The notes under the pieces: model-generated
The model's input: only the letters and a program-made list of their open reading frames with translations
Database searches by the model: none
Told to the model about the DNA's origin: nothing
Made by a program: the position numbers and the translations under genes
Shown: piece by piece, positions 1 to 8,148 of the stretch
Position numbering within the stretch: position 1 is the first letter of the stretch
Layout of the letters: the number at the start of each line of letters is the position of its first letter
NCBI GenBank assembly: GCA_015207365.1
Contig: JADEXA010000018.1
Location: 43,678 to 107,677 of the forward strand
DNA: 64,000 nt
Source of the DNA: Vacuolonema iberomarrocanum LEGE 07170
GTDB lineage: Bacteria > Cyanobacteriota > Cyanobacteriia > Elainellales > Elainellaceae
Direction: 5' to 3'

Positions 1-164
1 TAACTTGGTTGCTAACGTCATGACAATGGCTACGACTTAAAACACACGCACAGAGGCTAAAGCCATACAGGCACAGCCAGAAATATATGCAATGACAAGT
101 TTCACTCCATAAGGTGAATGGCATGCAGACTTAGGTGATTTTTCAAAAAGAATGTACCCGCTGG

Positions 165-211
165 CTTCGACTGCGCTCAGCCAGCTAGCTGTGCCCTGAG
201 CGCAGTCGAAG
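165..211. repeat. Perfect inverted repeat (hairpin) near the left edge
   Basis: Two perfectly complementary 16-base arms, 165-180 and 196-211 (CTTCGACTGCGCTCAG and its complement), flank a 15-base spacer. No reading frame crosses it convincingly. It lies downstream of cynS and forms part of a repeat-filled stretch (1-383) that contains no gene I can support. Confidence 0.8.
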
Positions 212-270
212 GGCACCTCCTTGAAAGTGGATAGTCTTTCTTGAAAATCTTCTTACGATTTGGGTGAAGC

Positions 271-345
271 TGGATAATCTTTGAAAGCCCCGCACTGCAA
301 AGCTTTCAAAAAATCTTGGTTTGACTTAACCATGTAGCACTAGAC
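271..345. repeat. Palindromic element, family H (copy 1, degraded)
   Basis: A stem TTTGAAAGC (280-288) pairs with GCTTTCAAA (302-310). It is followed about 15 bases later by a degraded form of the terminal handle seen elsewhere as CTTAGCGCGTAGCGCTATA. The same order of TTTGAAAG stem, short A/T-rich linker and handle occurs at 4727-4802 and 28861-28929. The element lies 3' of cynS. Confidence 0.55.
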
Positions 346-383
346 CCGGTACGTTGGTCGAGTCATGGTGCTCAGCAGCACTC

Positions 384-827
384 TTACCACTTCTTGTAGG
401 GTAGGAATTTGCCACACATAATGACCTTGACGCGATCGCCCTTCGGATCTTCTTCCCGCTCGACATCAATGGTGAAATCGATCGCGCTCATGATGCCATC
501 CCCAAATTTTTCATGGACGACGGTTTTGATGGGCATACCGTAAACCTGCATGATTTCGTAGAAGCGGTAGATGAGTGGATCAGTGGGAACCACGGGATCG
601 AGCGAGCCTTTGACCGGACATTCCGTCAGGGAGTCAATCAAGGCCGTATCCGCACCGAGAGCCTGAACAATTTTTGTTGCTTCTTCTTTCGAAGCGCTGG
701 CTTGACGGTAAACGACTGAGGCAATCCACACCTCGTCGCCGCCAACTTTTGCTTCCAAATCAGCAAAGGTGAGTCCGGCAGCCTTCTTTGCGGCCAACAG
801 CTTCTCGGTCACTTCAGGTAACATCAT
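384..827 (-). CDS. cynS: Cyanate hydratase (cyanase)
   Basis: Cytoplasmic enzyme that decomposes cyanate with bicarbonate to ammonia and CO2, giving the cell nitrogen and removing a toxic ion. The 147-residue length fits the family. The three catalytic residues are present with canonical spacing: R88 and E91 in the [11 protein letters not shown] segment and S114 in GIMSAIDF, matching R96/E99/S122 of the E. coli enzyme. Two ATG codons are adjacent (827 and 824), with a strong AGGAGG about 8 bases upstream. It is the last gene of a same-strand cluster with a cyanate-type ABC transporter, 130 bases after cynD, so uptake and breakdown are probably co-expressed. Assignment is secure. Confidence 0.96.
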   Translation of the reverse strand: MMLPEVTEKLLAAKKAAGLTFADLEAKVGGDEVWIASVVYRQASASKEEATKIVQALGADTALIDSLTECPVKGSLDPVVPTDPLIYRFYEIMQVYGMPIKTVVHEKFGDGIMSAIDFTIDVEREEDPKGDRVKVIMCGKFLPYKKW

Positions 828-957
828 GGTTCAATTCCTCCTAAGTAGGTCAAAAAAATAGGGCAAAAAAACTCTAGGACGCGCAACCTGTTGACGCGTC
901 AGTGTCTGACGTTTAAATTCCAGACGTCAAACTTTGGGCAAGCTTTTGGGCTTGGCA

Positions 958-1845
958 CTAGGACTTGTTGATCCGGGCGGCTTCAACAGCTCGGGTTTCG
1001 CGGAACAGATGGCTTTCCATTTCTGCTTTCAGGCTGTGGTAGGCCGGATGTTGCTCAATGGTTTCTCGATTGCGCGGTCTCGGAAAGGGCACGTCCAAAA
1101 TCTCGTCGACACGGGCGGCGGGGCCTCGGGTCATCATGACGATGCGATCAGACAGCAACAACGCCTCATCAATACTGTGGGTAATCATGATCACGGTCTT
1201 ACGCTGCTGTTCCCAGATGCGTTCAATCTCGTCTTGCAAGAACCCACGGGTTAGGGCATCTAGTGCGCCAAAGGGTTCGTCCATCAGCAAAATTTGTGGA
1301 CTGATGGCGAGGGCACGGGCAATGCCGACGCGCTGGCGCATTCCCCCCGAGATCTCATGGGGATGCTTTTTCTCAGCACCCACCAGTCCAACGAGTTGGA
1401 TATGCTCTTTGACGGTACGGTTGACCTGCTTAGCCGCCCATTTTGGATAGACGGTTTCGACGGCAAAGCGAACGTTTTCCTCGACGGTCATCCAGGGCAT
1501 GAGCGCATAATTTTGGAAGACCATGCCGCGATCAGGGCCAGGGCCAGCAATGGGCTGATCGTTAAACAGAATTTGTCCAGCCGTCGTATCCGAAAGTCCG
1601 GCAATCATGTTCAGCAGCGTCGATTTACCGCAGCCTGAAGGGCCAATAATGGAGACAAACGTATTGGGCTCAATATCGAGGCTGATGTCCTCAATGGCGA
1701 CAAAATCTTTGGTCCGCTTACCGGCCAACTGGCTGAACAGATCTTTTTTGCCATGAAAGACCTTCGTAACATTGCGAAGAGAAAGCTGTGCGGTAGGCGA
1801 ATAGGTATCCGCCGGAGTGACTGAATTCACGGGTACTACACTCAC
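958..1845 (-). CDS. cynD: Cyanate/nitrate-family ABC transporter, ATPase subunit
   Basis: ATPase that powers an importer of the nitrate/sulfonate/taurine (NrtD/CmpD/CynD) family. Visible motifs are Walker A GPSGCGKS at about residues 68-75, Q-loop near 111, signature ISGGM at 165-169, Walker B LLMDEP ending near 191, and the H-loop in MITHSIDEA. The 295-residue length is somewhat longer than NrtD and lacks the fused binding domain of NrtC. The start is GTG at 1845, whose bases overlap the TGA stop of cynB, so translation is probably coupled. Substrate is inferred from the neighbouring cyanase; nitrite or nitrate transport cannot be excluded by sequence alone. Confidence 0.9.
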   Translation of the reverse strand: MSVVPVNSVTPADTYSPTAQLSLRNVTKVFHGKKDLFSQLAGKRTKDFVAIEDISLDIEPNTFVSIIGPSGCGKSTLLNMIAGLSDTTAGQILFNDQPIAGPGPDRGMVFQNYALMPWMTVEENVRFAVETVYPKWAAKQVNRTVKEHIQLVGLVGAEKKHPHEISGGMRQRVGIARALAISPQILLMDEPFGALDALTRGFLQDEIERIWEQQRKTVIMITHSIDEALLLSDRIVMMTRGPAARVDEILDVPFPRPRNRETIEQHPAYHSLKAEMESHLFRETRAVEAARINKS

Positions 1846-2684
1846 GAGTTTCGACCAAATGCGACAAATTTTTCGAAGGCAGCGAAAATACTATCCAGAA
1901 TTAGTCCAACTAACCCAATGATGAAAATGGCAACCAAAATATTCGGAATATAGAGGTTGTTCCATTCGTTCCAAATGAAATATCCCAGCCCGGTTCCTAA
2001 CAACATTTCCGCCGCTACGATGACCAGCCAGGCAATACCCATGCTGATTCGTAGTCCCGCAACAATACTGGGTAAAGCGGCTGGAATAATGACTTTGAAA
2101 ATGGTGCGTAATCTTGAAGCGCCAAGGGTTTCGGCTACTTCCAAGTAATCTTTATTGACATTAGCTACACCCAAGGATGTGTTAATCAGCGTTGGCCAAA
2201 TGCTGGAAATAAAGATAATGAAAACACCCGTTTGTTCCGAATCTCTGAGGATATAAAGGCCTAGGGGTAGCCATGCCAAGGGAGAAATGGGCTTCAACAA
2301 TTGCACATAGGGATTAAACCCTTTGCGAGCAATCGGGGAAATGCCAATCAGAATGCCCAACGGTACCGCGACAAGAGATGCCAGAGTATAACCAATGGCC
2401 ACCCGTCGCAAACTAATCAACAAATTCCAACCGATGCCCAAATCGTTTGGGCCATTGTTGAAAAAGGGATGGGTGATCCACCACCAAAGCTCTTCCAGAG
2501 TCTTGGTTGCTGTCGGCATCCCCCTGGCAAAGATGCCAGAGCGAGCCCCCAACTCCCACAGCAGCAGAAACACTGCTAGCGACCCGACAAACAGAAGAAA
2601 AGCACGGACATTTTCACTAAAAAAGGGAGACTCTTTTTCGCTCTCGTAGTAAGGCGCGCCTATCGTTGGTTTACTTACTGCCAT
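1842..2684 (-). CDS. cynB: Cyanate/nitrate-family ABC transporter, permease subunit
   Basis: Inner-membrane permease of 280 residues with about six hydrophobic segments. The first is VRAFLLFVGSLAVFLLLW. The family's cytoplasmic coupling (EAA) region is seen in the EVAETLGASRLRTIFK segment, where the ATPase docks. ATG at 2684 is preceded by a strong AGGAGGT, which fixes the start. It follows cynA by 23 bases and overlaps cynD, so the three transporter subunits form one transcription unit. It belongs with NrtB/SsuC-type permeases. The cyanate assignment rests on the operon, since the permease itself does not reveal the substrate. Confidence 0.9.
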   Translation of the reverse strand: MAVSKPTIGAPYYESEKESPFFSENVRAFLLFVGSLAVFLLLWELGARSGIFARGMPTATKTLEELWWWITHPFFNNGPNDLGIGWNLLISLRRVAIGYTLASLVAVPLGILIGISPIARKGFNPYVQLLKPISPLAWLPLGLYILRDSEQTGVFIIFISSIWPTLINTSLGVANVNKDYLEVAETLGASRLRTIFKVIIPAALPSIVAGLRISMGIAWLVIVAAEMLLGTGLGYFIWNEWNNLYIPNILVAIFIIGLVGLILDSIFAAFEKFVAFGRNS

Positions 2685-2707
2685 AGAAATACCTCCTGCC
2701 AGCGCCG

Positions 2708-4348
2708 TTAGACGCCATACTCATCAATTTGCTGCTGGACATAAGTCTGCGGATCAGCGGGGTCAAAGGTGTCGAACATGAGTTCTTCTGTTCGATAGAT
2801 TTCGGTGGGTGGCTCTTGTCCAAGTTCCTGTGCCAGCTCCCGCGCCAGATCCGTCAGGAAAATATCTGTACCCACCGTTTCGTAGCCCTGCTCGTTAATG
2901 GACTTAGGGGCTAAGCCATCGCCCTGCAAATCCCAACGGACGAGCTGACTAGAAATCCAGTTGGCAAAGCTCTGCCAGGGGTAGGGGTCGAAGTCAATCC
3001 GGTCGGGCACGCTTAAGGTATTGCCGTTGCCATCATCGAAGTTGCCCGTCAGAACAGCCTCAACCACTTCTGTCGGCTGGTTGAGAAACGCGCGCTCAGA
3101 AATGGCTTCTGCAATTTCGACGCGGTTGGCTGGGTCGCTTGCGTAACCCGCCGCTTCGATAATGGACTTGTTCAATGCACGGAAGGTGTTGGGGTTGGCG
3201 TTGATCCATTCGTCACTGGCGGCGAAAGCACAGCAAGGATGACCGGGCCACAGGTCTTTCGTCAGCATGTGGATGAAGCCAGCTCCTTCGTAAACGGCCC
3301 GTTGGTTAAACGGATCGGGCATGAGATAAGCATCAATGTCACCGGCGACGAGCTGCGCAATGCTGTCTGGTGGCGGCACAGGCCGAATCTGCACATCGAC
3401 ATCCGGATCAATGCCGCCCGTGGCTAAGTAGTAACGGAGTAACAAGTTATGCATGGAATAGGGAAAGGGCACGCCCATCGTAAAGCCCCTGAAATCAGCG
3501 GGGCCATTGACCTGACCTTTGTATTTCTCAGCAACGGTAATGGCCTGACCGTTGATGTTCTCAATGCTGGCGAGTTTCACCCCGAAGGCAGCAGAACCGA
3601 GGCCGAGGGTCATGGCGATGGGCATTGGAGCCAGCATGTGATAAGCATCAAGCTCACCGGCGATCGCCGAATCCCTGACCGCGCCCCAACTCGGCATCTT
3701 CACCACTGAGGCATTAAAGCCATACTTCTCGTAGAAGCCCAACGGCTCAGACATGATGATCGGCGTTGCACAGGTAATCGGAATAAAACCGATTTGCAGG
3801 TCGGTCTTCTCAAGGTTTGCGTCGCCAACGGGTGCATTGGCACTGTCTTCTGCGACGGGTTCATTGCCACCCGCACAGCCTGCCAACGTGACCAAAGCCG
3901 CACCAACCGCCATATTCCGGAGAAACTCCCGGCGGCCCGTTTTGCTATTACGGATGGAGTCAGCAAAAAAGAGGCCAGCCTGGGGGCCAAAAGCTGCCGC
4001 AAAGGCATTTTCTAAACCGCCCGCTTGCCGACACAGAGCCAGGATTAACCGCTCTCGCTTGGGGTCATTCCGACCCACCCGCTTCAAAAACAGAGCTTTT
4101 CGCAACTCGTAAGCATTAACTGAATCGGCGGTTCGCAGTTGATTCTCTCTAAACAGACCCATCTTGACCATGTCATCCATTAGGTCAACCGGATCTTGTG
4201 GCATTGTCTGCATAAATTCCCAGTGCGCCATGCTGGCATGTTGGCCACCACACACATCACAGAGAGACTGCAAATTTGACAGCTTACCGAAGCTATTTTC
4301 TGACCCTTTCCAATCCTGAAATGCCTGTTTCGCAGAGGTTAAAACCAT
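2708..4348 (-). CDS. cynA: Cyanate/nitrate-type ABC substrate-binding lipoprotein with long N-terminal extension
   Basis: Periplasmic substrate-binding protein of the NrtA/CmpA/CynA family. It has 546 residues, about 100 more than usual. The excess is an N-terminal region of about 130 residues carrying a CxxC pair (C30, C33). It precedes what looks like a normal Tat lipoprotein signal: twin arginine RREFLRN at 139-145, a hydrophobic run, then lipobox LAGC with C158. The mature binding domain follows, starting near DLQIGFIPITCATP. ATG at 4348 has AGGAAAAG upstream. I found no ATG shortly before the Tat motif, though a GTG exists at about codon 91. First gene of the cyn operon, downstream of an NtcA-like site. 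Confidence 0.85.
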   Translation of the reverse strand: MVLTSAKQAFQDWKGSENSFGKLSNLQSLCDVCGGQHASMAHWEFMQTMPQDPVDLMDDMVKMGLFRENQLRTADSVNAYELRKALFLKRVGRNDPKRERLILALCRQAGGLENAFAAAFGPQAGLFFADSIRNSKTGRREFLRNMAVGAALVTLAGCAGGNEPVAEDSANAPVGDANLEKTDLQIGFIPITCATPIIMSEPLGFYEKYGFNASVVKMPSWGAVRDSAIAGELDAYHMLAPMPIAMTLGLGSAAFGVKLASIENINGQAITVAEKYKGQVNGPADFRGFTMGVPFPYSMHNLLLRYYLATGGIDPDVDVQIRPVPPPDSIAQLVAGDIDAYLMPDPFNQRAVYEGAGFIHMLTKDLWPGHPCCAFAASDEWINANPNTFRALNKSIIEAAGYASDPANRVEIAEAISERAFLNQPTEVVEAVLTGNFDDGNGNTLSVPDRIDFDPYPWQSFANWISSQLVRWDLQGDGLAPKSINEQGYETVGTDIFLTDLARELAQELGQEPPTEIYRTEELMFDTFDPADPQTYVQQQIDEYGV

Positions 4349-4502
4349 GACTTTTCCTATCCAAAACTAACTGCTGACATCCGGGTAAATCGATATCCAA
4401 ATTGACATCTTTAGGCATGTTAGATAGATACATTACCAGTCTCAAACAGGTGTGGGATTGGATCATCTTTTGAAGATAATGGGATTTTCTTTTGGACTTT
4501 TA

Positions 4503-4543
4503 TTACTACTTACACAAAGTGCTTCTCCCGTAAATTTGGATAC
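4503..4543 (-). promoter_or_regulatory. NtcA-type promoter for the cyn operon
   Basis: The palindrome GTA-N8-TAC (4530-4543) is an exact match to the NtcA consensus. Reading towards cynA on the minus strand, a TAGTAA hexamer (4508-4503) begins 21 bases further on. This spacing is typical of class II NtcA promoters, whose -10 is TAN3T; here only the last base deviates. The predicted transcript starts near 4495, leaving a leader of about 150 bases before cynA. NtcA is the global nitrogen regulator of cyanobacteria, so induction on ammonium limitation is expected. Not shown experimentally. Confidence 0.75.
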
Positions 4544-4620
4544 AAAACTATTCTGAGAATAGGGTCTCGAAATGATGTCCTAGCTGAGTGCGTAAGGCTA
4601 TATTTATATATCTAGCTAAG

Positions 4621-4725
4621 TAGCTCGGCATGATGAAAAACCAGACTCTAAAAACCTGTGCCGCCCGCACTGCGGGCGGCACAGGTTTTTAGGGCTTTAG
4701 GTTTAATTGCACCTGCCAACTTAGG
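4621..4725. repeat. Palindromic element, family D (copy 1)
   Basis: A perfect 22-bp stem, 4648-4669 with 4671-4692, has a single-base loop (CTAAAAACCTG end, GCGGGCGG core). Its right flank reads CTTTAGGTTTAATTGCACC, and the same flank in reverse orientation occurs at 59534-59570. The left flank (GGCATGATGAAAAACCAGA) also matches the other copy. It lies between the cyn promoter and the response-regulator gene, immediately next to a family H element. Confidence 0.85.
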
Positions 4726-4726
4726 A

Positions 4727-4802
4727 CAGATATTTTTTGAAAGCCGTGCATCACGCGGCTTTCAAAAAGATATGAGTTTAACTTAAGCGCATAGCGCCAT
4801 AG
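4727..4802. repeat. Palindromic element, family H (copy 2)
   Basis: Stem TTTTTGAAAGCCG (4734-4746) pairs perfectly with 4756-4768. The handle AACTTAAGCGCATAGCGCC follows at 4780-4798. It directly abuts the family D element at 4621-4725, forming a tandem pair of palindromes in the 547-base gap upstream of cynA. Confidence 0.8.
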
Positions 4803-4895
4803 TCTGAGGATGATTTCTCAGAGCGACGTTCTATTTAGATACAAAACTCGTCCGAGAGTGAACTCTTGGACTGAGGTTCTAGGTTCTTGATTTCA

Positions 4896-5687
4896 CTATA
4901 ATTTTTGTCGCCAAGCTAGCGGAGAAACGCCGTGGAACTTGTGGAACTGGCGCGTAAAGTAGCCCGCATCGTTGTAGCCAGACAGTTCGGCAACTTGGCG
5001 AATGGGAGTGCTGGTGGTCTTCAGGAGATGACGCGCTTGTATCATGCGGCGCTCAATAATCCAGCGTTTGATACTGCGTCCCGTTTGGGACTGTACTAGG
5101 TTCGTCAGATACGCTGGAGAATAGCCAGCCTCACGAGCAACGTCACTAAGATTGATGGCCTCGCGATAGTGACTCTCTATGAATTGAAAGACCTTTGCGA
5201 GTTTGGGACAGTCGGGGAATATGGCTTCCAAGTCAGCTTCTAGCGGTAGGGTAGCTGTATCGCTAGAAGACTTATTAGCTAGAGCCTGAGGCGATCGCTC
5301 AACCGTTCCTAATAATTCCTCATGGCGCTTGAGTCGAGTCGTAATGGCGGATAAAAACTGCTCAATGGTGCAGGGTTTCGTTAGATAGTCGTCGGCTCCT
5401 AAGGCCATTCCCTTACGCAAATCGGCCATAGTCACTTTGGCCGTAAGAAAAATGAGAGGAATCGCGGCTGTCTGTTGCGATCGCCGCAGTGTCGATAGGA
5501 CTGAATAACCATCCATATCGGGCATCATGATGTCGCAAACAACCAGATCCGGCCAGCATTTCTTTGCCATAGCAATGCCTTCGGTTCCGTTTTCGGCACT
5601 GTAGGCATGAAAGCCTTCAAACGCCAAACATTTCAGAAAAACGTTACGGGTTTGAACCTCATCTTCAATTATGAGTACCGTTTTCAT
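4896..5687 (-). CDS. Response regulator with AraC-type DNA-binding output
   Basis: Transcription regulator of a two-component system. Residues 1-125 are a receiver domain with acidic pocket IIEDE, phosphoacceptor D52 (VVCDIMMPD), T/K switch residues in FLTAK, and K near 104 in DDYLTKP. A linker leads to an AraC/XylS double helix-turn-helix in about the last 100 residues, with YSPAYLTNLV and the second motif LSGYNDAGYFTRQF. AraC output on a receiver is less common than OmpR or NarL output. It is divergent from a PAS histidine kinase starting 434 bases away, a plausible partner, and lies upstream of cynA on the same strand. Target genes are unknown. Confidence 0.88.
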   Translation of the reverse strand: MKTVLIIEDEVQTRNVFLKCLAFEGFHAYSAENGTEGIAMAKKCWPDLVVCDIMMPDMDGYSVLSTLRRSQQTAAIPLIFLTAKVTMADLRKGMALGADDYLTKPCTIEQFLSAITTRLKRHEELLGTVERSPQALANKSSSDTATLPLEADLEAIFPDCPKLAKVFQFIESHYREAINLSDVAREAGYSPAYLTNLVQSQTGRSIKRWIIERRMIQARHLLKTTSTPIRQVAELSGYNDAGYFTRQFHKFHGVSPLAWRQKL

Positions 5688-6121
5688 GGCGCATGAATAA
5701 AGCTGTATTGCTAGAGCTAATCAGCTCTGCTTTCGCACCGATTGGACTGACACAGCTTGTCAGTCATTTCAATAACAACTACTGTGAACAGAGCTTCTAA
5801 ATCAATGCTAAAAGTGTTGCGCAATTATCTTTCCTAGAGTTGCGCGAGGAATTTTTTTGATCTGGATAGGTGCCAGTCCATCCTTTATTTAGTAGTTGCT
5901 AACGGAGTTCGTTGTGGTGTCGTAAAGCACATTTTTTATGTTGGCCTATGCTTGTCATGGCCTGAACCTCGTCACCGCAATTTTCGGGGTTGCAGAATCC
6001 AAGAATGATTTTTTCTGAGAAGCTGCGTATCGCGCAGCTTCTCAGAAAAAAATCATCCCCTCAAGCAGCAATGCCCAATTTTCTAGGCGCGGTTGTGAAC
6101 ATGATCTGATTTACTGTTGAA
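5688..6121. other. Divergent intergenic region with a long hairpin
   Basis: A 434-base gap between the divergent regulator and kinase genes. It contains a palindrome at 6005-6056, with arms ATGATTTTTTCTGAGAAGC and complement and one bulged A, about 65 bases before the kinase start. Promoters for both genes should lie here, but I see no strong consensus hexamers. No small gene is supported. Confidence 0.6.
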
Positions 6122-7405
6122 ATGACTGAGCACTACTGGACTACGCGATCGCAACCGCTCACCAGAACGCCTGACCCTGAGCCGTTTGTTCAAGAGCTGG
6201 AACAACTGCGTCGTCAACACCAACTCATTTTGAATGCCGTCGGTGAAGGCATTTATGGACTCGATCTCGATGGTAATGTCACATTCGTCAATCCCGCCGC
6301 CGCCGCGATGATTGACTGGTCGGTCGATGAACTCATTGGTAAATCAATGCATGCGGTGTTGCACCATTCGCATCCAGACGGCTCCCGCTATCTGCGGGAG
6401 GAATGCCCCATCTATAGAGCGTTTCAAGATGGGAGCACCCAACGGGTGACCAATGAAGTGTTTTGGCGCAAAGATGGCACCAGCTTCCCGGTGGAATACA
6501 TCAGCACCCCCATGCACGACGAAGACGGTCATCTGGTGGGGGCGGTGGTCACCTTTCGCGACATTACCCAACGCCGCTGGGCGGAAGAAATCTTGCAACG
6601 GGCGAACGAAGAGCTAGAACTCAAGGTGTTGGAGCGGACAGCCAAGCTGCGGCAGGTCAATCATCAACTGCGGGAGCTGAGCGAGATGCGATCGCGCTTC
6701 ATTGCGTTGGTGTGCCACGAGTTTCGCAATCCGTTGAACAATATTGCACTGTCGGTGTCTTCCCTCAAGCGCTACGACACTCAGCTCAGCCTTGCGGAAA
6801 AAAACGATTACCTGTTTGCCATCAACGCCAACGTTGAGCGCATGACGAAAATCGTCGATGACATCCTCGTCATTGGCAAAATTGAGGCCAAAGTATTGGA
6901 GGTTGCCCCCACTCCTTTAGATCTCGTCATCTTTTGCCAAGACCTATTGGCAGAGCACGAGTTTCACCGTCTGGAATCGCCGATTCAGTTCGTTTGCCGT
7001 AGCCGCAAACTATTAGCCGCAACCGATCAGCGCCTTTTGCGGTCGGTCTTGAGCAATTTGCTTTCCAATGCCATCCGCTACACCCCAGATGACAAGCCCA
7101 TCTATTTGAAGCTAGCCAAGCGCCAAAACCAGATCATCATCAAAGTGCAAGACGAAGGCATCGGTATTCCTTGCGAAGACAAACATCAATTGTTTGAACC
7201 CTTTCATCGCGGGCGCAACGTCAGCAACATCCCCGGAACAGGGCTGGGTCTCAGCATTGTCAAGCAGTTTGTCGATTTGCAGCAAGGCACTCTGAAGGTC
7301 GTGAGTAAAATTGACAAAGGCACCACCTTTACGGTTCGCTTGCCGCTGAAGCCGATGAGCCAGGGGCCAACGCTAGGTCCAGAAAGCCTGGATATGGCGA
7401 AATAA
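6122..7405 (+). CDS. PAS-domain sensor histidine kinase
   Basis: Cytoplasmic sensor kinase with no membrane segments. A PAS domain spans about residues 30-150 (LNAVGEGIYGLDLDGNV to VTFRDITQRR). A coiled linker (ILQRANEELELKVLERT) follows. The HisKA H-box is CHEFRNPLNN with H199, and the HATPase domain has N-box NLLSNAIRY (N316), G1 DEGIGIP and G2 GTGLGLSI. All catalytic elements are intact, so it should autophosphorylate. Divergent from the AraC-output response regulator, which is a reasonable cognate partner by position. The signal is not evident. Confidence 0.9.
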   Translation: MTEHYWTTRSQPLTRTPDPEPFVQELEQLRRQHQLILNAVGEGIYGLDLDGNVTFVNPAAAAMIDWSVDELIGKSMHAVLHHSHPDGSRYLREECPIYRAFQDGSTQRVTNEVFWRKDGTSFPVEYISTPMHDEDGHLVGAVVTFRDITQRRWAEEILQRANEELELKVLERTAKLRQVNHQLRELSEMRSRFIALVCHEFRNPLNNIALSVSSLKRYDTQLSLAEKNDYLFAINANVERMTKIVDDILVIGKIEAKVLEVAPTPLDLVIFCQDLLAEHEFHRLESPIQFVCRSRKLLAATDQRLLRSVLSNLLSNAIRYTPDDKPIYLKLAKRQNQIIIKVQDEGIGIPCEDKHQLFEPFHRGRNVSNIPGTGLGLSIVKQFVDLQQGTLKVVSKIDKGTTFTVRLPLKPMSQGPTLGPESLDMAK

Positions 7406-7416
7406 GACCGAATCCA

Positions 7417-7493
7417 ATTAGAAGAAGCATTGATATTGTTGTGAAATGCTTGCAAAGCAAGCATTTCACAACAATATCAATGCTTCTTCTAAT
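7417..7493. repeat. Perfect 37-bp inverted repeat between convergent genes (family F)
   Basis: Arms 7417-7453 and 7457-7493 are perfectly complementary over 37 bp around a three-base loop. The outer end reads ATTAGAAGAAGCATTGATAT. It begins 11 bases after the kinase stop and lies before the convergent META-domain gene. It could terminate both transcripts, but such perfect stem length is far beyond an ordinary terminator. Confidence 0.9.
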
Positions 7494-7533
7494 CCGTTTA
7501 GTACAAGAGACGAAAGTGTTTCAGGTTATCGAA

Positions 7534-8016
7534 CTACCATAATCCTGGAATGGCTACCGGACGCTCGAAGACCAGAACGCCGCTCAGCTCTTCGCTTTCA
7601 TAGCTGAGAACTAAGCGATCGCCCTCTATGGCATAGGCATCGATGTTCGAGAGCGCCGTCAAGTACTGGTTTTCCTGATCCGAGATGGGCGATGGGCAGG
7701 CGCGTCGGGTGCTGGCAATCGGGTCGAGGGCAAGCGTGCCGTTACTCGCGGCATAACTCGTGACATAGTTGTTGCAACCAGCGGAACCTGTGAGGCGATC
7801 GCCCTCAAACTGAGCCGTAATTTCTGTATCCGCAAGGGGTGGAGTTAAATTGTCGGGGTTGCCCCAGCCCACAAGGGTCCAATTTCCCTGCAAGTCATCC
7901 GTCGATTGAGCAATATCAAAAGGGGTGGAATGCGGCAACGCGATCGCTGTTTGTCGTCCCTGCCAGATTCCGATTGCCGTTAGCCCAGAGACCAAAATGA
8001 TAACGATCGGTTTCAT
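7534..8016 (-). CDS. META-domain secreted protein (HslJ-like)
   Basis: An exported protein with one META domain (about residues 40-150: LQGNWTLVGW, then the characteristic GSAGCNNYVTSY and later DQENQYLTALSNIDAY). The family includes HslJ and secreted stress-related proteins; no enzymatic role is known. I chose ATG at 8016 (MKPIVIILVSGLTAIGIW), which gives a 160-residue protein starting with a signal-like hydrophobic segment. The upstream GTG at 8040 would add eight residues without improving it. Convergent with the PAS kinase. Confidence 0.8.
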   Translation of the reverse strand: MKPIVIILVSGLTAIGIWQGRQTAIALPHSTPFDIAQSTDDLQGNWTLVGWGNPDNLTPPLADTEITAQFEGDRLTGSAGCNNYVTSYAASNGTLALDPIASTRRACPSPISDQENQYLTALSNIDAYAIEGDRLVLSYESEELSGVLVFERPVAIPGLW

Positions 8017-8148
8017 GGTTCTGCCATTTGCACCCTGCACGAATAAATCTACATCACACCCGACAGAGGGATAAAAATAAATCTGAGTCGATGCCCCGCC
8101 GTTTAATTTCTGCTGTCTAATTTCTATAGGTGGGTTGTAACCGAAACG

